From contig NZ_NISJ01000001.1 in NCBI RefSeq assembly GCF_002205635.1, forward strand, positions 186,001-250,000: 64,000 nucleotides of DNA, read 5' to 3'. Below are positions 1-8,334 of the stretch, piece after piece (position 1 is the stretch's first letter; the number at the start of each line of letters is the position of its first letter). Under the pieces are notes generated by a model, which searched no databases, was not told where the DNA came from, and saw only the letters and a list, made by a program, of their open reading frames with translations. Position numbers and translations under genes: made by a program. The stretch is from Sphingopyxis witflariensis. Its GTDB lineage: Bacteria; Pseudomonadota; Alphaproteobacteria; Sphingomonadales; Sphingomonadaceae.

Positions 1-72
1 TTTGGCGCAATGACCGGCAAATCATGTCCATCACCTCCAACGCCCCAACGGGCGCAGCCAAGGGACAAGATG

Positions 73-1665
73 ATGGGCTACCAAGAAGATATGGCGCAGT
101 CGGGCCGCCTGATCCGCGACTATGACGGCACATGGGACGGCATCAGCGCCGAAAGCATCGCCCGCATGCGCGCCCAGAACAAGTTCCGCACCGGCCTTGA
201 CGTTGCACGCTATACCGCCCGCATCATGCGCGCCGACATGGCCGCTTATGACGCCGACCCCGCGAACTACACCCAGTCGCTCGGTTGCTGGCACGGCTTC
301 ATCGCGCAGCAGAAGATGATCTCGATCAAGAAGCATTTCGGGACCGTCAAGGGCCGCTACATCTATCTCTCGGGCTGGATGATCGCGGCGCTGCGCAGCG
401 AATTCGGGCCGCTTCCCGACCAGTCGATGCACGAAAAGACCAGCGTTCCGGCGCTGATCGAGGAAATCTACACCTTCCTGCGTCAGGCCGATGCCCGTGA
501 ACTGGGCGGCCTGTTCCGCGAACTCGACGCTGCGCGCGCCGAGGGCGACGAACTCAAGGCAAAGCAGGTTCAGGCGAGCATCGACAATTATGAAACCCAC
601 GTCGTGCCGATCATCGCCGACATCGACGCGGGCTTCGGCAACGCCGAGGCGACCTATCTGCTCGCCAAGAAGATGATCGAAGCCGGCGCCTGCGCACTGC
701 AGATCGAAAATCAGGTCTCGGACGAAAAGCAGTGCGGTCATCAGGACGGCAAGGTCACCGTGCCGCACGAGGATTTCATCGCGAAAATCCGTGCCTGCCG
801 CTATGCCTTCATGGAATTGGGCGTCGAGGACGGCATCATCGTCACCCGCACCGACAGCCTTGGCGCCGGCCTGACCAAGCAGATTGCCTTCTCGAAGGAA
901 GCCGGCGATCTGGGCGATCAGTATAACAGCTATCTCGATTGCGAAGAGGTCGAAGGCGCGGGCAATCCCGGCGACGTCCTGATCAACCGCGACGGCAAGC
1001 TGATGCGCCCGAAGCGTCTGCCCTCGAACCTCTATCAGTTCCGTTCGGGAACCGGCGAAGATCGCTGCGTGATGGATTGCATCGCTAGCCTTCAGAACGG
1101 CGCCGACCTGCTGTGGATCGAAACCGAAAAGCCGCATATCGAACAGATCGCCGGCATGGTCGACCGCATCCGCGAAGTCGTCCCCAATGCGAAGCTCGCT
1201 TACAATAACTCGCCGAGCTTCAACTGGACGCTGAACTTCCGCCAGCAGGTGTTCGACGCCTGGGAGAAGGACGGCAAGGATGTCAGCGCCTATGATCGCG
1301 CCAAGCTGATGAGCGTTGATTATGATGGCACCGAGCTGAGCGACGAGGCCGACAACCGCATCCGCACCTTCCAGCGCGATTCGGCGAAGCGGGCGGGGAT
1401 TTTCCACCACCTCATCACCCTGCCGACCTATCACACCGCGGCGATGTCGACCGACAATCTTGCGAAGGAATATTTCGGCGACGAAGCGATGCTGGGTTAC
1501 GTCAAGGGCGTCCAGCGCGCCGAAATCCGTCAGGGTATCGCCTGTGTGAAGCACCAGAATATGTCGGGCAGCGACATTGGTGACGATCACAAGGAATATT
1601 TCGCCGGCGAAGCCGCGCTGAAAGCTTCGGGCAAGGACAATACGATGAACCAATTCGCGGCCTGA
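73..1665 (+). CDS. aceA: Isocitrate lyase
   Basis: Cleaves isocitrate to glyoxylate and succinate, the first step of the glyoxylate shunt, in the cytoplasm. The protein is about 530 residues, the longer isocitrate lyase class. The active-site loop reads KQCGH with the catalytic Cys near residue 221, a small variation on the usual KKCGH. The TIM-barrel metal-site stretch IIADIDAGFGNAE and the C-terminal NNSPSFNW motif are intact. The frame is open from base 10, but the ATG at 73 has an AAGGGA Shine-Dalgarno seven bases upstream, and family N-termini begin near here, so 73 is preferred over 10 or 70. No malate synthase gene is adjacent. A strong hairpin terminator follows. The family call is secure; only the start is uncertain. 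Confidence 0.96.
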   Translation: MGYQEDMAQSGRLIRDYDGTWDGISAESIARMRAQNKFRTGLDVARYTARIMRADMAAYDADPANYTQSLGCWHGFIAQQKMISIKKHFGTVKGRYIYLSGWMIAALRSEFGPLPDQSMHEKTSVPALIEEIYTFLRQADARELGGLFRELDAARAEGDELKAKQVQASIDNYETHVVPIIADIDAGFGNAEATYLLAKKMIEAGACALQIENQVSDEKQCGHQDGKVTVPHEDFIAKIRACRYAFMELGVEDGIIVTRTDSLGAGLTKQIAFSKEAGDLGDQYNSYLDCEEVEGAGNPGDVLINRDGKLMRPKRLPSNLYQFRSGTGEDRCVMDCIASLQNGADLLWIETEKPHIEQIAGMVDRIREVVPNAKLAYNNSPSFNWTLNFRQQVFDAWEKDGKDVSAYDRAKLMSVDYDGTELSDEADNRIRTFQRDSAKRAGIFHHLITLPTYHTAAMSTDNLAKEYFGDEAMLGYVKGVQRAEIRQGIACVKHQNMSGSDIGDDHKEYFAGEAALKASGKDNTMNQFAA

Positions 1666-1741
1666 CCACCGCATGAAGAGATTGGTGTGGGGCGCCTTGC
1701 TAGCCCTTCACCTCCCGAGCTTTCCTGGGGAGGAAAGCCTG

Positions 1742-1780
1742 TCCGTCGGAAGCTTAACAGCTTTCGGCGGACATTTTTTT
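1742..1780 (+). terminator. Rho-independent terminator after aceA
   Basis: A 13-bp stem (1742-1754 with 1759-1771, two G-U pairs) and a short loop are followed by seven T residues (1774-1780). A second small hairpin with 7-bp arms lies just upstream at 1720-1737. Together they close the aceA transcript. They also argue against the short open frame at 1673-1915, which runs straight through them. Confidence 0.85.
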
Positions 1781-1911
1781 GGCTTCTCCCGGGCCAGTTC
1801 AGACCAGTTCGTAAACCGGATTGTCAATTCTGCGCTTGCCCATGACGCGCGAGGCAGGCATTATGTTGCAATGCACAACCTATTCACCCTCTCCCCCGGG
1901 GCGATCACATC

Positions 1912-2211
1912 ATGAGCGACACTCGCCTGAAACTGATGGAAGCCATCGCGCGCCGACGCACCGTCACCGCGCAATATAATGGCAATGTCATGGAACTAGC
2001 GCCGCATCAGATGTTCGAACGCCGCGGCGACCTGTTCATCAGCGCGTTGAATCTGAACAAGAATTGGCGATCGCCCGACGAACGGAAGCTCGGACATTTC
2101 AAGCTCGACGGCCTTGGCGCGACCGAGTTGAAGGAAGACACTTTCGACCCGCTGCCCTCGTTCGAACCGGCAGCCCCGCACGAAGAAGACACGCTACTTC
2201 TCGCGATTTAA
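1912..2211 (+). CDS. Small stand-alone WYL-like protein
   Basis: A 99-residue protein without signal peptide or membrane segment. Its pattern (RRRTVTAQYNG early, then a basic/aromatic stretch, then ALNLN and a FKLDGLGATEL strand) resembles the ligand-binding WYL fold found in transcriptional regulators of DNA-damage and defence systems. No helix-turn-helix is present, so it is a WYL-like domain on its own. It lies between two terminators, so it is probably transcribed alone; no strong Shine-Dalgarno is visible. The WYL assignment is from pattern only and has not been tested by profile search. Function unknown. Confidence 0.72.
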   Translation: MSDTRLKLMEAIARRRTVTAQYNGNVMELAPHQMFERRGDLFISALNLNKNWRSPDERKLGHFKLDGLGATELKEDTFDPLPSFEPAAPHEEDTLLLAI

Positions 2212-2221
2212 GCGATCGGAG

Positions 2222-2258
2222 CGCCCGCACCTCAGAGGGGTGCGGGCGTCGCTATTTT
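2222..2258. terminator. Terminator between the convergent WYL-like and terC genes
   Basis: A perfect 10-bp GC-rich stem (2222-2231 with 2239-2248) with a 7-base loop is followed by a T-rich tract near 2253-2258. It lies between two converging genes and could serve both strands. Confidence 0.8.
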
Positions 2259-2262
2259 ATAA

Positions 2263-3255
2263 TCAGCCGTGCGTCACAGCGGCCTGATCGTCGGTGCGCG
2301 TCTTGACGAGCGACCAAATGACCCCGCCCGCAATCAAGCCGACGGTCACGCCGAGGCTGACGAGCGGCGGGAATTTGTTGCCGCCCAGGATGAAGTCGGC
2401 AACGAAGATCTTCGACCCGATGAATACCAGCACCAGCGCGAGCGCATATTTCAGATAGTGGAAACGGTGCACCATCGCCGCGAGCGCGAAATAAAGCGCG
2501 CGCAGGCCAAGGATCGCCATGATGTTCGACGTATAGACGATGAAGGTGTCGGTCGTGATCGCAAAGATCGCGGGCACGCTGTCGACCGCGAACACCAGAT
2601 CGGCAAGATTGATGACGACCAGCGCAAGGAAGAGTGGCGTCGCCGCGAGTGCAAGCTTCCCCGTCTTCGTATCTTCAACGCGCACGAAGAATTTCTCGCC
2701 ATGCAGGTCATGGGTAATCGGAATATGGCGCGACAGCCATTTCACCACCGGATTGCCCGCGACGTCCATCGGCTTTTCACCGGCGAACAGCATCTTGATG
2801 CCCGTGAAGACGAGGAAAGCCGCGAAGATGTAGAGCAGCCAGCCATATTCGGTGACCAGCGCCGCGCCGCCCGCGATCATGATCCCGCGCAGCACGATCA
2901 CCGCCACAATACCCCAGAGCAGCGCGCGATATTGATAACGCGGCGGGATGGCAAAGGTCGCGAAGATCAACGAGATGACAAAGATATTGTCGATCGACAG
3001 CGCCTTCTCGATGAAGAAGCCGGTATAATATTGCAGCCCGGCCTCACCGCCCTTTTCGGCCCAGATCCAGGCACCAAAGGCGAGTGCAATACCGATGTAG
3101 AGCGTGGAGAGCTTCAGACTCTCCTTGATCCCCATTTCCTTGTTTTCCTTGTTCAATATACCAAGGTCAAAGGCGGTGAGCGCGACGACCAGCCCGATGA
3201 AGGCCAGCCAGAACCAGGCCGGCGTTCCCAGCCAGTCGGCAAACAAAAATTCCAT
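2263..3255 (-). CDS. TerC/Alx-family integral membrane protein
   Basis: A 330-residue polytopic inner-membrane protein of the TerC family. Members include E. coli Alx and are linked to manganese export, tellurite resistance or metal insertion into exported proteins. Around eight hydrophobic segments are visible. The two conserved acidic motifs are intact: EKALSIDNIFV after the second or third segment, and the later FAVDSVPAIFAIT. A ribosome site (AGGGA) precedes the ATG at 3255. The 73-bp leader contains a GC-rich hairpin, but I could not match it to the yybP-ykoY manganese riboswitch that controls some family members. The substrate cannot be decided from sequence. Confidence 0.9.
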   Translation of the reverse strand: MEFLFADWLGTPAWFWLAFIGLVVALTAFDLGILNKENKEMGIKESLKLSTLYIGIALAFGAWIWAEKGGEAGLQYYTGFFIEKALSIDNIFVISLIFATFAIPPRYQYRALLWGIVAVIVLRGIMIAGGAALVTEYGWLLYIFAAFLVFTGIKMLFAGEKPMDVAGNPVVKWLSRHIPITHDLHGEKFFVRVEDTKTGKLALAATPLFLALVVINLADLVFAVDSVPAIFAITTDTFIVYTSNIMAILGLRALYFALAAMVHRFHYLKYALALVLVFIGSKIFVADFILGGNKFPPLVSLGVTVGLIAGGVIWSLVKTRTDDQAAVTHG

Positions 3256-3328
3256 AAAATTATCCCTGACATGCGCCGAGAGCGCCGCCCCTTGCAGGGC
3301 AGCGTCCCGATCGTCGATTATATTGAAT

Positions 3329-3511
3329 TTAGTGGGCGAACGCCGGGCGCAGAACCGGCTTCATGAGCCGTTCCTTGATCGTCCGTTTCAGCGCCTTGAG
3401 CCGCAATAGGCGGAACGGATCCGTACCGCGTCGCTGCATCTCGCGGCGCAACGCATCGTCGATCTGGCGATGCAGGACGGTCAGCCGGTAAAGGCGGGAA
3501 TTGAGAGTCAT
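3329..3511 (-). CDS. YdcH-like (DUF465) small basic protein
   Basis: A 60-residue very basic protein with a predicted helical hairpin (LYRLTVLHRQIDDALRREM, then LLRLKALKRTIKERL). This is typical of the YdcH/DUF465 family, common and functionally uncharacterised in alphaproteobacteria. The ATG at 3511 is chosen over one at 3538 because AGGAGG sits six to seven bases upstream of it. It reads in the same direction as the TerC gene, 73 bases upstream, and could share its transcript. Confidence 0.75.
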   Translation of the reverse strand: MTLNSRLYRLTVLHRQIDDALRREMQRRGTDPFRLLRLKALKRTIKERLMKPVLRPAFAH

Positions 3512-3778
3512 AAAGGGCCTCCTGATTGAAAGAATCAAGCAGGTGACGCCGATGCCAAAGACCCTGGACAGAGGGGAGAGATGGGCCGCAGAGCATCGGT
3601 GTCACCCGATGCGGTCCGACATCACGTGGCGGGAAATATCCCGCCGACGCCAGAGGGGCCCGGCCCGCATAAGACGAATTTAGGATACGGCATGACGGCT
3701 TTCAAGGCTTTGCCGAAACAAAGATTCTCATGCTAGCCTGTCCGACTGTCGTCCCGCCGCCTGCCGCGAAGGAAATAT

Positions 3779-4543
3779 ATGTCGCTCCTGATCGACCATG
3801 ATGGCGCAGTGACCATTGTCACCATCGACCGCCCCGCGAAGCGTAACGCCGTCGATCCAGCCACCGCCGATGCATTGCGCGATGCCTTTACCGCCTTTGC
3901 CACCGACGAAACCGCCCGGGTCGCGATATTGACGGGCAGCGCCGGGCATTTTTGCGCCGGGTTCGATCTCGGCGCGGTCGGCGAGCGACGCTATGATCCC
4001 GATGGCCCGGGGCCGATGGGGCCAACGCGGATGCTGATCGAAAAACCGGTCATCGCCGCAGTCGAGGGCCATGCCGTCGCGGGGGGCCTCGAACTCGCGC
4101 TTTGGTGCGACATGCGCGTGGTGGCCGAAAGCGCGGTGTTCGGCGTCTATTGCCGCCGCTGGGGCGTGCCGCTGATCGACGGCGGCACCGTCCGCCTGCC
4201 GCGCATCGTCGGCCAAGGCCGCGCGCTCGACATGATCCTGACCGGTCGGCCAGTCCCCGCCGACGAAGCTTTGCGCATCGGGCTGGCCGACCGCGTCGTC
4301 GGCGACGGCAATGCCCTGCCCGCTGCGATCGAACTGGCGAAGCAGATTGCGGCCTTTCCGCAGCTTTGCATGAACAGCGACCGGTTGAGCGCCTATCGCC
4401 AATGGGATTTCGATATCGAAGGCGCGCTCGGGTACGAAGCCCACGCCGGGGTCGCGCCGCTGCGTGAAGGTGTGGCGGCCGGAGCGAAGCGCTTTACCGA
4501 GGGCGCGGGACGCGGCGGGAGCTTCGCGACCAAAACGGAATGA
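3779..4543 (+). CDS. Crotonase/enoyl-CoA hydratase family protein
   Basis: A 254-residue crotonase-fold protein, cytoplasmic, preceded by GAAGGA. Oxyanion-hole segments are present (GHFCAGFDL near residue 58 and the EGHAVAGGLEL stretch near 95-106). The first catalytic glutamate of enoyl-CoA hydratases is kept (E105 in GGLEL). The position 20 residues later that should hold the second one is Cys125 (FGVYCRRWG in place of the usual FG.PE). The protein may therefore act as a hydratase by a modified mechanism or catalyse another crotonase reaction. It is probably involved in acyl-CoA metabolism. The next gene starts 22 bases downstream on the same strand. Confidence 0.88.
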   Translation: MSLLIDHDGAVTIVTIDRPAKRNAVDPATADALRDAFTAFATDETARVAILTGSAGHFCAGFDLGAVGERRYDPDGPGPMGPTRMLIEKPVIAAVEGHAVAGGLELALWCDMRVVAESAVFGVYCRRWGVPLIDGGTVRLPRIVGQGRALDMILTGRPVPADEALRIGLADRVVGDGNALPAAIELAKQIAAFPQLCMNSDRLSAYRQWDFDIEGALGYEAHAGVAPLREGVAAGAKRFTEGAGRGGSFATKTE

Positions 4544-4565
4544 TGCATTCGGGGGAAAGACGAAG

Positions 4566-5441
4566 ATGAAGATATTGCTTGCCGCCACACTGGCCGCCCT
4601 GCCCTTGCCGATCGCAGCCCAGACCATTTCGCCCGACATTCCCGCCGCCATCTACACCGATCCGCCCGCGAACAAGACGCATCCGGCCGCGATGGAGGTC
4701 GTTCACATCCCCAGCGGCGGGATCGAGATCAACAGCGTGGTCTATGTCGCAGAGGGGCCCGGGCCGCATCCGACGGTTGTGCTGTGTCACGGTCTTCCCG
4801 GGCTCGAAAAGAATCTCGATCTCGCACAAGCGATGCGGCGCGCGGGTTGGACAGTGATCACCTTCAACTATCGCGGATCGTGGGGCAGTCCCGGCGACTA
4901 TCGCTTCGCGCACAATCTGGAGGATACGAATGCGGTGCTCGCTTTTGCGCGCAATCCCGCCAATGCGGCGAAACTGCGGATCGACCCGATGCGCCTCGTC
5001 GTCATCGGCCACAGCATGGGCGGCTGGGTGACCGCGCTAACCGCAGCGCACGACAAGAACTTGCTGGGCGGCGCCATGATCTCGGCCGGAAATATGGGGA
5101 TGATCGGCGCCTTGCCGCGCGATCAGGCGGCCGGACTGCTCCGCGGCAATGGCATGGAGGCGCTCGCCGGAACGACGCCCGAAATCATGGCCGACGAGAT
5201 CATCGCCAACAAGGACCGCTTCGACTTCGCAAAAGCCGCGCCGCAGCTTTTGCAGACCAACCTTTTCGTCCTGACCTCCGACGACGGATTCGCCGGAATG
5301 AGCGACGCGCTGAGCGCGGCCATCAAGGCGGGCGGCGGGACGAAGGTCAGAACGCTCCACGTCGCGACCGATCATAGCTGGTCCGACGCGCGCATCCGCC
5401 TGCAAAGCGAAATATTGAACTGGTTAGCGACGCTGAAATAG
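4566..5441 (+). CDS. Exported alpha/beta hydrolase
   Basis: A 291-residue secreted or periplasmic alpha/beta hydrolase. Residues 1-19 form a signal peptide ending IAAQ. The HGLPG oxyanion motif, the nucleophile elbow GHSMGG, a late acidic strand (LTSDDG) and the final histidine in TDHSW give a complete Ser-Asp-His set. The frame is open farther upstream, but the ATG at 4566 directly precedes the signal peptide. The start lies 22 bp after the crotonase gene, so cotranscription is likely. The substrate cannot be told; esterase or peptidase activity is possible. It ends three bases before the convergent M20 gene. Confidence 0.86.
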   Translation: MKILLAATLAALPLPIAAQTISPDIPAAIYTDPPANKTHPAAMEVVHIPSGGIEINSVVYVAEGPGPHPTVVLCHGLPGLEKNLDLAQAMRRAGWTVITFNYRGSWGSPGDYRFAHNLEDTNAVLAFARNPANAAKLRIDPMRLVVIGHSMGGWVTALTAAHDKNLLGGAMISAGNMGMIGALPRDQAAGLLRGNGMEALAGTTPEIMADEIIANKDRFDFAKAAPQLLQTNLFVLTSDDGFAGMSDALSAAIKAGGGTKVRTLHVATDHSWSDARIRLQSEILNWLATLK

Positions 5442-5444
5442 CGC

Positions 5445-6755
5445 CTATTTCGGCATAAGCTTCATCGTCATCGCGGTCAGCGCCTCGGTCGCTGTCGCAA
5501 TCACCGCCGGGGCGTCGGGCGCCCAGAAGGGCGAATGGAGGCTCGGCAACACCTTCCCCGATTTCTGCGCCGCGTCATATTCGGCCTGCGGGACGCCGCC
5601 GACCCAGATGATCAGGCTCTTGATGCTCGGGTCTTCGCGCACGAAGCGGCCGAAATCCTCGCCGCCCATCACCGGGGGCAGTTTGACGACGCGCTTGTCG
5701 CCGAACTGGCCTTTCAGGAAGCCTGCCATCTCTTCGGTGAAATCGGGGGTGTTAAAGGTCGCGGGCGTATATTCATCCTTCTGGACGCTGACCACCGGCA
5801 TCCGGTCTTCGGGCATGCCCGCAGCAATCGCCTCGCCCTTCGCGATGCGCGCGATTCCGTCGAGCAGATGATTGCGCACCGCGTCGGTATAGCTGCGCAC
5901 CGTCAATTGCAGCCGCGCCTCGTCCGAAATGATATTATGCTTGGCGCCCGCGTGGAAGCTGCCGACGGTCACCACCGCACTGTCGAGCGGGCTGATTTCG
6001 CGCGACACCAAAGTCTGGAGCGCCCCGACGATCCGACTCGCGAGGACGATCGGATCCTTCGTCGCCTGCGGATAGGCGCCGTGCCCGCCGACGCCCTTCA
6101 CCAGAACATCGACGCTGTCGACATTGGCGAGCGCATAGCCCGGCGTATAACCGATCTGCCCCGCCGGAAACTGTGCGGCGTCGTGGAAGGCAAGCGCATA
6201 TTGCGGCTTGGGGAAGCGTTTGTAGAGCCCGTCCTCAAGCATCATGCGCGCGCCCGCGCCGCGTTCCTCGGCGGGCTGGCCGATCATCACCAGCGTCCCC
6301 GACCATTTATCCTTGTTCGCCGCCATCCGCCGCGCGACGCCGATCCACGCGGTCATATGCGTGTCGTGGCCGCAAGCGTGCATCACGCCGGTGTCGACGC
6401 CTTCCTTCGTCGTGACGCGCACTTTCGACGCACCGGGCAGGCCCGTCTGTTCGGTCACCGGCAACCCGTCCATGTCGGCGCGCAGCATGACGACGGGGCC
6501 GGGCCCGTTCTTCATCACTGCGACGACCCCGGTGCCGCCGACCTTTTCGGTCACCGTAAAACCCAGCTTGCGCGCCTCGGCGGCAAGAATAGCCGCTGAG
6601 CGTATCTCCATGAAGCTGAGTTCGGGGTTGGCGTGAAAATCATCATAGATTTTCATCAGCGACGGCATGTCCTTCTGGACCTCGCCACCGATCGTCTGTG
6701 CCGCCGCAGGTGCTGCAAAAGCCAGCATCGCCGCACCCGTCCAGAAAAGCCGCAT
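5445..6755 (-). CDS. Exported M20 family amidohydrolase (aminoacylase/carboxypeptidase-like)
   Basis: A 436-residue metallohydrolase with an N-terminal signal peptide (cleavage after APAAAQ). It shows M20D landmarks: LRADMDGLPV, the metal site HACGHDTHM, the catalytic pair in QPAEERG and the late metal ligand region MGGEDF. The middle lid/dimerisation domain is present. The family hydrolyses N-acyl amino acids, hippurate or dipeptides; a periplasmic amino-acid-scavenging role is inferred. GGGGGA precedes the start. It is convergent with the alpha/beta hydrolase gene and lies 21 bases downstream of the DUF4893 gene on the same strand. Confidence 0.91.
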   Translation of the reverse strand: MRLFWTGAAMLAFAAPAAAQTIGGEVQKDMPSLMKIYDDFHANPELSFMEIRSAAILAAEARKLGFTVTEKVGGTGVVAVMKNGPGPVVMLRADMDGLPVTEQTGLPGASKVRVTTKEGVDTGVMHACGHDTHMTAWIGVARRMAANKDKWSGTLVMIGQPAEERGAGARMMLEDGLYKRFPKPQYALAFHDAAQFPAGQIGYTPGYALANVDSVDVLVKGVGGHGAYPQATKDPIVLASRIVGALQTLVSREISPLDSAVVTVGSFHAGAKHNIISDEARLQLTVRSYTDAVRNHLLDGIARIAKGEAIAAGMPEDRMPVVSVQKDEYTPATFNTPDFTEEMAGFLKGQFGDKRVVKLPPVMGGEDFGRFVREDPSIKSLIIWVGGVPQAEYDAAQKSGKVLPSLHSPFWAPDAPAVIATATEALTAMTMKLMPK

Positions 6756-6776
6756 AGTCGTCCCCCTTTTATCCGG

Positions 6777-7424
6777 TCAGCTCGCCGGCACCAATTCGAT
6801 CACATCGAGCAAGGATTCATAGGCTGGCGCGGGCAGCGTCAGCCGCCACCGGTTGTCGCCGACCCGTTCGATCAACCCCGCCATATCGCGCATTCGGTCG
6901 CTGCCGTAATTGACCGGCATCGACTCGTCGCCCAGTTCCAGCGTGCCCAGAAAAACCTGCCGCTTCAGATCGTCGGGAAAGATCAGCCCGATCGGCCGCT
7001 GCGACCCTGTCACCTTGGTCAGGCTGTAAATTCCCTGCTCGGCCGACACGCGGCACTGGAACCAGCCATAGGCGACATAGCCCAGCCCACCCTTGCCCTG
7101 CGCCCCGAGCTTGATCGTGCGGCAGCGATAATCGCCCGCCGGTATGTGCGGATTGGGTAGCGCCGCGAGCGGCTGAAGCAGCGCGCCCTCGCGATCGATT
7201 TCGGCGCCATGCCCCTTGGCGCGCGCATCGGCCAGCGCCGCTTCCCAGCTTTTATACCAGTTGCGGATCCGCAACCGGTCCTGCTCGGTCGCGGTGCCGC
7301 GCCACGTCCCTTCAGTCGGCGGTGCATCGACCGCCGAGGGCGGTACCGGCGACGACGCCGTCTTGCACCCCGCCAGCGCCGGCACCGCTAGAGCGGCAAG
7401 GAATATCGTTCTGCGACGCCACAT
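6777..7424 (-). CDS. DUF4893-like lipoprotein
   Basis: A 215-residue protein with a lipoprotein signal peptide: charged MWRRR, hydrophobic core, then the lipobox LAGC with the modified Cys near residue 19. The mature part (for example RLRIRNWYKSWEAALADAR and GDYRCRTIKLGAQG) matches the DUF4893 pattern seen almost only in sphingomonads. AGGAGA lies about eight bases before the ATG. It precedes the M20 hydrolase gene by 21 bases, probably in one transcript. Molecular function unknown. Confidence 0.82.
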   Translation of the reverse strand: MWRRRTIFLAALAVPALAGCKTASSPVPPSAVDAPPTEGTWRGTATEQDRLRIRNWYKSWEAALADARAKGHGAEIDREGALLQPLAALPNPHIPAGDYRCRTIKLGAQGKGGLGYVAYGWFQCRVSAEQGIYSLTKVTGSQRPIGLIFPDDLKRQVFLGTLELGDESMPVNYGSDRMRDMAGLIERVGDNRWRLTLPAPAYESLLDVIELVPAS

Positions 7425-7517
7425 CGTCCGTCTCTCCTGTCCGGTCTGGCGCTAACCTTAGGAGCGCAAACGACAATGCTCAAGGCGGGGGCTCAAGGCG
7501 GGGCGCAAGCTGCGGGA

Positions 7518-8303
7518 TTATTGCGCGGTCCAGCCGCCGTCGACCGACAGATTGGTGCCGGTAATCGCGCTGGCAGCATCGCCGCACAGGAACAGCGCCA
7601 GCGCAGCCAGTTGTTCGACCTGAACAAATTTCTTCTGCGGCTGTTTGTCGAGCAATACGTCGTTGACGACCTGATCATAGGTCAAGCCGCGTGCCTTCAT
7701 CGTGTCGGGGATCTGGTTTTCGACCAGCGGCGTCCAGACATAGCCCGGACAGATGTTGTTCACGGTGATGCCCTGCGTCGCGACCTCGAGCGCGACGGTC
7801 TTGGTCAGCCCGGCGATCCCGTGCTTGGCGGCGTTATAGGCCGACTTATAGGGGCTGGCGACGAGGCTGTGCATTGACCCGGTGTTGATGATGCGGCCCC
7901 AGCCCTTTGCCTTCATCGCCGGCAGCGCCGCCTTGGTCGTGTGAAAGGCGCTCGACAGGATGATCGCCAGCACGGCGTCCCATTTGTCGTCGGGGAACTC
8001 GTCGATCGGCGCGACATGCTGAATACCGGCATTGTTGATCAAAATGTCGGGCGCACCCAACTGATCGCCGCACGCCGCGACCATCGCGCGGATTTCCTCG
8101 GGCTTGCTCATGTCGGCGCCATTGTGCGCGGCCTTGCCGCCGTTGAGCGCGCCGAGTTCCTCCACCATCGCTGCAATCGCGGCGGCGTCACCGAAACCAT
8201 TGATCATCACCGCCGCTCCGGCCTCTGCCAGCGCCTTCGCATAGCCGAGCCCGATGCCCGAGGTGGAGCCGGTGATGAGCGCGGTCTTGCCTTGAAGTTG
8301 CAT
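7518..8303 (-). CDS. bdhA: 3-hydroxybutyrate dehydrogenase
   Basis: A 261-residue short-chain dehydrogenase that interconverts 3-hydroxybutyrate and acetoacetate with NAD. Visible motifs are the nucleotide loop TGSTSGIGLG near residue 10, NNAG near 90, catalytic Ser in GSMHS, and YNAAKHG (YxxxK). The C-terminus TGTNLSVDGGWTAQ is typical of this enzyme. The ATG at 8303 is chosen over upstream in-frame codons because AAAGGA precedes it and the NAD-binding strand begins at once. It lies 31 bases after the patatin gene, and a joint role in polyhydroxybutyrate turnover is inferred. Confidence 0.92.
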   Translation of the reverse strand: MQLQGKTALITGSTSGIGLGYAKALAEAGAAVMINGFGDAAAIAAMVEELGALNGGKAAHNGADMSKPEEIRAMVAACGDQLGAPDILINNAGIQHVAPIDEFPDDKWDAVLAIILSSAFHTTKAALPAMKAKGWGRIINTGSMHSLVASPYKSAYNAAKHGIAGLTKTVALEVATQGITVNNICPGYVWTPLVENQIPDTMKARGLTYDQVVNDVLLDKQPQKKFVQVEQLAALALFLCGDAASAITGTNLSVDGGWTAQ

Positions 8304-8334
8304 ATGATATTCCTTTCGGTGGGAGAGAGTCAGA

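Noticed and set aside
31..1674. Long open frame antisense to isocitrate lyase
   Set aside because: Mirror of a high-GC coding frame; no start context or family similarity. Similar long antisense frames over terC (2269-3366), the patatin gene (8374-9852) and hrpB (55144-57327) were dropped for the same reason.
1673..1915. 80-codon open frame after aceA
   Set aside because: Runs through the aceA terminator hairpins and T tract and has no recognisable protein features.
3256..3328. Possible yybP-ykoY manganese riboswitch before terC
   Set aside because: The leader is only 73 bases and the conserved loops of that riboswitch are not recognisable; only a simple GC hairpin is present.
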